Source of the DNA: Methylobacterium ajmalii
Lineage (GTDB): Bacteria; Pseudomonadota; Alphaproteobacteria; Rhizobiales; Beijerinckiaceae
Reading direction: 5' to 3'
Assembly (NCBI RefSeq): GCF_016613415.1
Contig: NZ_JACWCT010000040.1
Coordinates: 1 to 36,716 of the forward strand
DNA: 36,716 nt
Below, one piece after another: positions 33,271 to 36,716 of the stretch (position 1 is its first letter; the number at the start of each line of letters is the position of its first letter). The translations under genes were made by a program, and so were the position numbers. Below the pieces are notes generated by a model, which saw nothing but the letters and a program-made list of their open reading frames with translations, was not told where the DNA came from and searched no databases.

Positions 33271-33663
33271 ATGCTCCTTGTGTACATTGACTTACTCGAG
33301 AGATTGTTGAGCTATCTCAGGCCTTTCGCTGAGAAAAAGGAGGTGGCGGCGCCGCCACCTTCGCCGCCGCCAGCGGCAGAATTCGCTAGTGACTTAGCGA
33401 CTGTGCAGAGTAATGTTGCAACGGATTTTGTATTAAATAATCTAATCGATCCTCAGCAAGCCAGCCGGGATCAACAGCTAGAGAATTATGTCGACGATCT
33501 CGTAAATAGCAAAAGAAATAGGGGCGTAAAAATTCCTGGAAAGATTTATAGAATTGGTGGTAGGATCCTAGTTTACGGCCCAGTTCGCCTAACTAACGTA
33601 TTGTGGGGAGAGGTATTCGACGAGTTTGGAACAGATTATCAGATTGACAAGGTGGGAGGCTGA
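33271..33663 (+). CDS. Unrecognised small protein with a proline-rich hinge (130 aa)
   Basis: I do not recognise this protein. Visible parts: an N-terminal amphipathic or weakly hydrophobic helix (LLVYIDLLERLLSYLRPF, 2-19), a charged and proline hinge (AEKKEVAAPPPSPPPAAEF, 20-38), an acidic/polar middle with many Gln and Asn, and a C-terminal beta-rich part (IPGKIYRIGGRILVYGPVRL..VLWGEVFDEFG). It has no cysteine or catalytic motif. Codon use is AT-rich, unlike the neighbouring genes. The TATAAT box suggests transcription starts near 33229, so I prefer the ATG at 33271; an alternative start at 33235 adds 12 residues. Its stop overlaps the start region of the lipoprotein gene (TGATGATG), so the two genes are almost certainly co-expressed. 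Confidence 0.6.
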   Translation: MLLVYIDLLERLLSYLRPFAEKKEVAAPPPSPPPAAEFASDLATVQSNVATDFVLNNLIDPQQASRDQQLENYVDDLVNSKRNRGVKIPGKIYRIGGRILVYGPVRLTNVLWGEVFDEFGTDYQIDKVGG

Positions 33664-33665
33664 TG

Positions 33666-34466
33666 ATGATCCTTCCAAATTTACCAAAGAAGCTTGTTAT
33701 AGCTGGTTCTATCCTGATCGTGTGCCCATGGATGGCGGGCTGTGTGGATACAGTGCCAGCCTTCGACGTTCCGTATAATCGCATCTCAGAAACGGAGACG
33801 GCTCCCACTGTCGCCTCGATAGTGCAGCGTATCCGCTGCGAACTGATCGAAGTTGCTGGTGATTTTGCAGCCGAGCAGGATAGAATTAAGATCATTGAGC
33901 AAGATATTCAAGCGGTCGTTGAGTTGAGCCTGTCCGTGACGCAGGACGGCAAGTTGGCGCCCTCATTCTCCTTCATCCAGAACCCGCTTACATTCGCGAC
34001 GGGCTTTTCCTACGAACGCACACGCGTGCAAAACTTCACGACATATCTCACCTTTTCACTTGCTGAGTTGAGCCAATCAATCCGAAATAAAAGATGCGAT
34101 CTTCCAGCTGATACAAATTTGGCAGGAAATCTCGGCATAAAGCAAATATTTGCGATGTCGAATACATCTGGGCCATTCAAGCGATGGGATCAAACTGGAT
34201 CCAATGGGGTCTTCGGCGGATCCGTCTCATTCACCGTCGAAACTCAGCTGGCTGCGACAGGACCGACCTGGAAGCTGACGACCTTCGAGGGGCCGGGTTC
34301 GTTGCTCAGCGCGTCGAACAAGAATGTCGATACGCTCACCTTCGGCTTCGTCAGAGGACCGAAAGCGGGCCGCGCCAACGCGCAGATCGAAGCCTTCAGT
34401 GTCATCGCTAGCGTCCGGCAAAACCAGATCGCCAATTCCTTGCAGATCCTGGCGAACGGCCGCTGA
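33666..34466 (+). CDS. Predicted lipoprotein of unknown function
   Basis: A 266-residue predicted lipoprotein. Basic residues (PKK) precede the hydrophobic stretch LVIAGSILIVCPWM, then the lipobox MAGC with the acylated Cys near residue 26, then VD, so outer-membrane sorting is likelier than inner-membrane retention. The mature part reads PTVASIVQRIRCELIEVAGDF early, then a beta-rich region with AVVELSLSVTQDGKLAPSFSFI and SFTVETQLAATGPTWKLTTFEGPG, suggesting a beta-structured envelope protein. No family is recognised. GGGAGG (33654-33659) is 6 nt before ATG 33666 but only 3 nt before ATG 33663, which decides the start. The first two thirds are AT-rich and the last third (from about 34190) is distinctly GC-richer. 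Confidence 0.72.
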   Translation: MILPNLPKKLVIAGSILIVCPWMAGCVDTVPAFDVPYNRISETETAPTVASIVQRIRCELIEVAGDFAAEQDRIKIIEQDIQAVVELSLSVTQDGKLAPSFSFIQNPLTFATGFSYERTRVQNFTTYLTFSLAELSQSIRNKRCDLPADTNLAGNLGIKQIFAMSNTSGPFKRWDQTGSNGVFGGSVSFTVETQLAATGPTWKLTTFEGPGSLLSASNKNVDTLTFGFVRGPKAGRANAQIEAFSVIASVRQNQIANSLQILANGR

Positions 34467-34884
34467 GCGGGATGGGCTATTCCACACTGGCGAGCCATTG
34501 GCATATCGCCGTTGGCTCACCTGATCTGCGGCAACTGAGCTGCCCTGTAGCCCATCGTGCGAGTCACTCGAGAGGCGCGCCATGAAAGCTGAACGTCGGG
34601 TTTCGGGTAGCAGCCCAAGACCTGCGCACCACTCCGGACGGCCATCCGGCATTTCAGACTCGGCTGTACGGAAAACATGTGCTTGACGGCGGGGTGCCGG
34701 CCAGCCGGCCAGCCGACCGATCTCCGCCGTGGAATGCGCACGACAAACCCTGTCGGAGTGATGCCGTAGACGGAAACCGGGATTGGAAGGTTTTCCGCAC
34801 ATGCCGGTCGGGGCCATGCGGGCGTCGACCATCGGTCTCCACCCTCTGAAGCCGCTCACACGGTCGCGCCAACCATGGTTCGCC
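34467..34884. other. Gap with an 86-bp foldable element (34471-34556)
   Basis: No gene is visible. Directly after the lipoprotein gene, GATGGGCTA (34471-34479) pairs perfectly with TAGCCCATC (34548-34556). Between them are GCGAGCCA (34491-34498) against TGGCTCAC (one mismatch) and the small stem GGCA/TGCC. On the plus strand this gives a three-way-junction-like fold. It may be a 3' structure of the operon, a mobile-element end, or chance. The remainder (34557-34884) shows nothing I can name. Confidence 0.4.
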
Positions 34885-35289
34885 CTACACCTCGAACTCC
34901 CGGTCCACCGGCACCTGCATGCCGGTGACGAGCACGTTCGTGGTGTTCGCCATCCCGATCACCGCCAGCAGCTCGCCGTGCTGCGCCTCGGTCATGCCCT
35001 TGGCTCGCGCCGCGGCGGTGTGGGAGTGGATGCAGTAGCTGCAGCCGTTGGCGGTCGAGACCGCGATGTAGATCAGCTCCTTGGTCAGCGGGTCGAGGGC
35101 GCCGTCGGCGGCCATCACCTGCTTGAGGTCGGCCCAGGTCCGCTCCAGCACCGTCGGCTGGTTGGCGAGCGCGCGCCAGAAATTGTTGATGAAATCCGAG
35201 CGGCGCAAAGCCCGGATGTCGTCGAACACCGCCTTGACGCGGGGATGGCCCTCGGCCTCCGCGTCGCTCCACAGTCTCACGGTCGCCAT
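34885..35289 (-). CDS. Carboxymuconolactone decarboxylase (AhpD-like) family protein
   Basis: A 134-residue all-helical protein of the CMD/AhpD family. The redox motif CSYCIHSH gives Cys83, Cys86 and His90, with Glu71 upstream in LTKELIYIAVSTANGCSYC, the arrangement of AhpD-type peroxidase partners rather than the cysteine-less muconolactone decarboxylase. A thiol peroxidase-linked or general antioxidant role is therefore likelier than ring catabolism. CGGGAG lies about 8 nt before the ATG at 35287-35289. It is downstream of, and on the same strand as, the broken hydantoinase gene (58-bp gap), so they may once have formed an operon. Confidence 0.9.
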   Translation of the reverse strand: MATVRLWSDAEAEGHPRVKAVFDDIRALRRSDFINNFWRALANQPTVLERTWADLKQVMAADGALDPLTKELIYIAVSTANGCSYCIHSHTAAARAKGMTEAQHGELLAVIGMANTTNVLVTGMQVPVDREFEV

Positions 35290-35347
35290 GCCGGTTCTCC
35301 CGAGGAAACCGGCATGGTCGGTGAGGGCGCGGCCGACGTCCAGGGCG

Positions 35348-36616
35348 TCAGCGCCGGGCCGCCGCGTCGAACCCGTCCGGCACCCGGCCCGACGGCGTGG
35401 CGAGCGCGTAGGGGCCGCGGGCGAGGAACCGGCCCGAGCCCGGCTCGGCCAGCACCTGTCCGTCGCGCACCGCGATCTCGCCGCGCCGGATCGTCATCGT
35501 GGGCAGGCCCTTCAGGCGCATCCCCTCCCAGGGGGTGTAGTCGATCGCGTGGTGCAGGTCCGAATTGGTCAGCGCCCGCTCGGCGTCCGGGTTCCACAGC
35601 ACGAGGTCGGCATCGGCGCCGGGCGCCAGCGTCCCTTTCCGGCCGGCGAGCCCGAACAGGCGGGCGGCGTTGGTCGAGGTCAGGCGCACGAAGGTCGGCA
35701 GGTCGATCCGCCCAGTCGACACGCCTTCGGAGAAGAGCACCGGCAGCCGGGTCTCGATCCCCGGCACGCCGTTCGGGATCGCGTTGAACGCCGGCATCCC
35801 GTCGGGCCGGGCCTTCGCGCCGCCCTGGCCGTAGCCGCTGCTGCCGGGATCGCGCTTGGCGGTGGCGAAGGAGAAGCCGCAATGGTCGGAGGAGACGACG
35901 TCGAGCGTCCCCTCGCGGATCCGGGCCCAGATCCGCTCAGATTCGCCGGGCGCGCGCAGGGCCGGCGAGCACACCACCTTTGCGCCCTCGAAATCGGGCT
36001 TGGCCAGGTCGTCGGTCGAGAGGGTCAGGTATTGCGGGCAGGTCTCGCCCCAGACCTTGACGCCGCGGGCCCGGGCCCGGGCGATTTCTTCGGCCGCCTC
36101 GTCGCAGGAGACGTGGAAGACCTGGATCGGCTGGTCGACGAGTTCGGCGAGCGCGATGGCCCGGTGCGTCGCCTCGCGCTCGACCACCGGCGGCCGGGCC
36201 CAGGCGTGCTGGAGCGGGTCGGTGAGGCCGGCTTCCAGCAGCGCGCGGATGCGCCAGCCGATGGCGTCGTAGTTCTCGCAATGCACCGTCACGAAGGCGC
36301 CTAAGCGCCGGGCGGTCGCCAGCACCTCCAGGAACTGCCCGTCGGTGAGCCGCAGGGGATCGTAGGTCAGGAAGACCTTGAGGCTGCGGATGCCGCGGGC
36401 CACCAGCGCCGGCACCTCCCGCTCCAGCACGTCGGGCGTCGGGTCGGTGATGATCTGATGGAAGCTGTAATCGGCCCGCGAGGCCCGCGCCCGGGCCTCG
36501 TAGCCGGCCGCGGTGGCGGCGATCGGGTGCCCCTTCCATTGCGGCACGAAGCAGATGAAAGAGGTGGTGCCGCCAGCCAGCGCCGCGGCCGAGCCGCTCG
36601 AAAAACTGGTTCTTCG
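35348..36616 (-). pseudogene. 5'-truncated dihydropyrimidinase/D-hydantoinase-type amidohydrolase
   Basis: The sequence encodes the C-terminal 420 or so residues of a cyclic-amidohydrolase enzyme that opens hydantoin or dihydropyrimidine rings. Retained metal-site residues: the carbamylated Lys in SLKVFLTYD, the His in VTVHCENYDAIGWRI, the His in VFHVSCDEAA and the Asp in VVSSDHCGF. Missing is the whole N-terminus, with the small beta-sandwich half and the first HxH metal pair. The family frame begins abruptly near 36616 (FSSGSAAALAGGTTSFICFV), and just beyond it is an in-frame TGA at 36617-36619 and unrelated sequence. A GTG at 36545-36547 could start translation, but the product could not assemble the normal binuclear site. 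I read it as broken by insertion or rearrangement. Confidence 0.75.
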
Positions 36617-36637
36617 TCATTCGGGGTTGATAGGGGC

Positions 36638-36716
36638 TCACAGTAGCCCCGCCTCCAAATCGGCCTCCAGGGTTGATAGCGGCATCCCGTAGTACCGCCA
36701 GGGGCCGTAGATCGGC
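36638..36716 (-). CDS. C-terminal end of an unrecognised gene running off the window
   Basis: On the minus strand a frame open from the right edge ends at TGA 36638-36640 and encodes 25 residues, PIYGPWRYYGMP then LSTLEADLEAGLL. Its stop lies inside a GGGGCT/AGCCCC hairpin. A second ATG (36618-36620, MTKNQFF) opens 17 nt after the stop and runs into the hydantoinase remnant in a different frame. The tight gene packing resembles phage or other mobile DNA, but with 25 residues no family can be named. Confidence 0.35.
   Translation of the reverse strand, partial: PIYGPWRYYGMPLSTLEADLEAGLL

Noticed and set aside
34471..34556. Possible integron attC site
   Set aside because: The arms do not carry the RYYYAAC and GTTRRRY core sites and no integron integrase is visible.
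35937..36641. 234-codon minus-strand frame starting MSPYQPRM
   Set aside because: Past the first dozen codons it is a shifted reading of the hydantoinase remnant; only its first ATG may belong to the element at the right edge.
1..36716. CRISPR arrays, tRNA or rRNA genes
   Set aside because: No regularly spaced repeats, no tRNA-like cloverleaf with a T-loop consensus and no rRNA signatures were seen on reading through.

Overview
The window is about 72% GC over most of its length and reads as chromosomal DNA of a Methylobacterium-like alphaproteobacterium (Hyphomicrobiales). Three things suggest this: a dnaX gene that has lost most zinc-module cysteines, with an SRP RNA gene just upstream; the zapE, ddl, kup and IalB-family proteins; and intergenic palindromic repeats of a kind I associate with this order. 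This is recognition from memory, not a database match.

Layout. 1-10.2 kb is housekeeping and general metabolism: dnaX (cut by the left edge), SRP RNA with a readable promoter, an RtcB-family protein, a secreted alpha/beta hydrolase, a NUDIX hydrolase, an M20 carboxypeptidase, zapE, a GNAT acetyltransferase, a small basic protein, an aminoglycoside-phosphotransferase-like kinase and an IalB-family periplasmic protein. 10.2-10.85 kb is packed with intergenic repeats and is followed by ddl. 12.0-15.1 kb is a LysR regulator divergent from an M20 N-carbamoyl-amino-acid/allantoate-type amidohydrolase and a DUF3830 protein. 15.2-18.0 kb is one large orphan hybrid histidine kinase (sensor, PAS, HisKA, HATPase, receiver, HPt). 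18.1-22.2 kb is a catabolic mosaic: BKACE (DUF849), flavin reductase, RraA-like aldolase, and an SDR dehydrogenase overlapping a 2-keto-4-pentenoate hydratase-like gene. 22.3-32.2 kb holds a chemoreceptor with a strong terminator, a PRISE-type reductase, a 75-residue flagellar-rod-like protein, the Kup potassium transporter, a VOC protein, a Gfo/Idh plus SAF oxidoreductase, a second repeat cluster and an MHS-type transporter.

32.2-34.9 kb is compositionally foreign, with much more A+T. It holds a decayed reading frame, a perfect TATAAT box and a two-gene operon of unrecognised function (small proline-hinge protein plus lipoprotein), followed by a foldable 86-bp element. From 34.9 kb GC-rich DNA resumes with an AhpD-like protein and a dihydropyrimidinase/hydantoinase gene that has lost its N-terminus, where unrelated sequence begins at the right edge.

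Themes. Amidohydrolase, DUF3830 and the broken hydantoinase point to ring-amide or N-carbamoyl catabolism. BKACE, RraA, SDR and hydratase point to keto-acid catabolism. The strongest candidates for something new are the AT-rich two-gene operon and a repeat family whose copies sit at gene 3' ends, two of them overlapping the stop codon.
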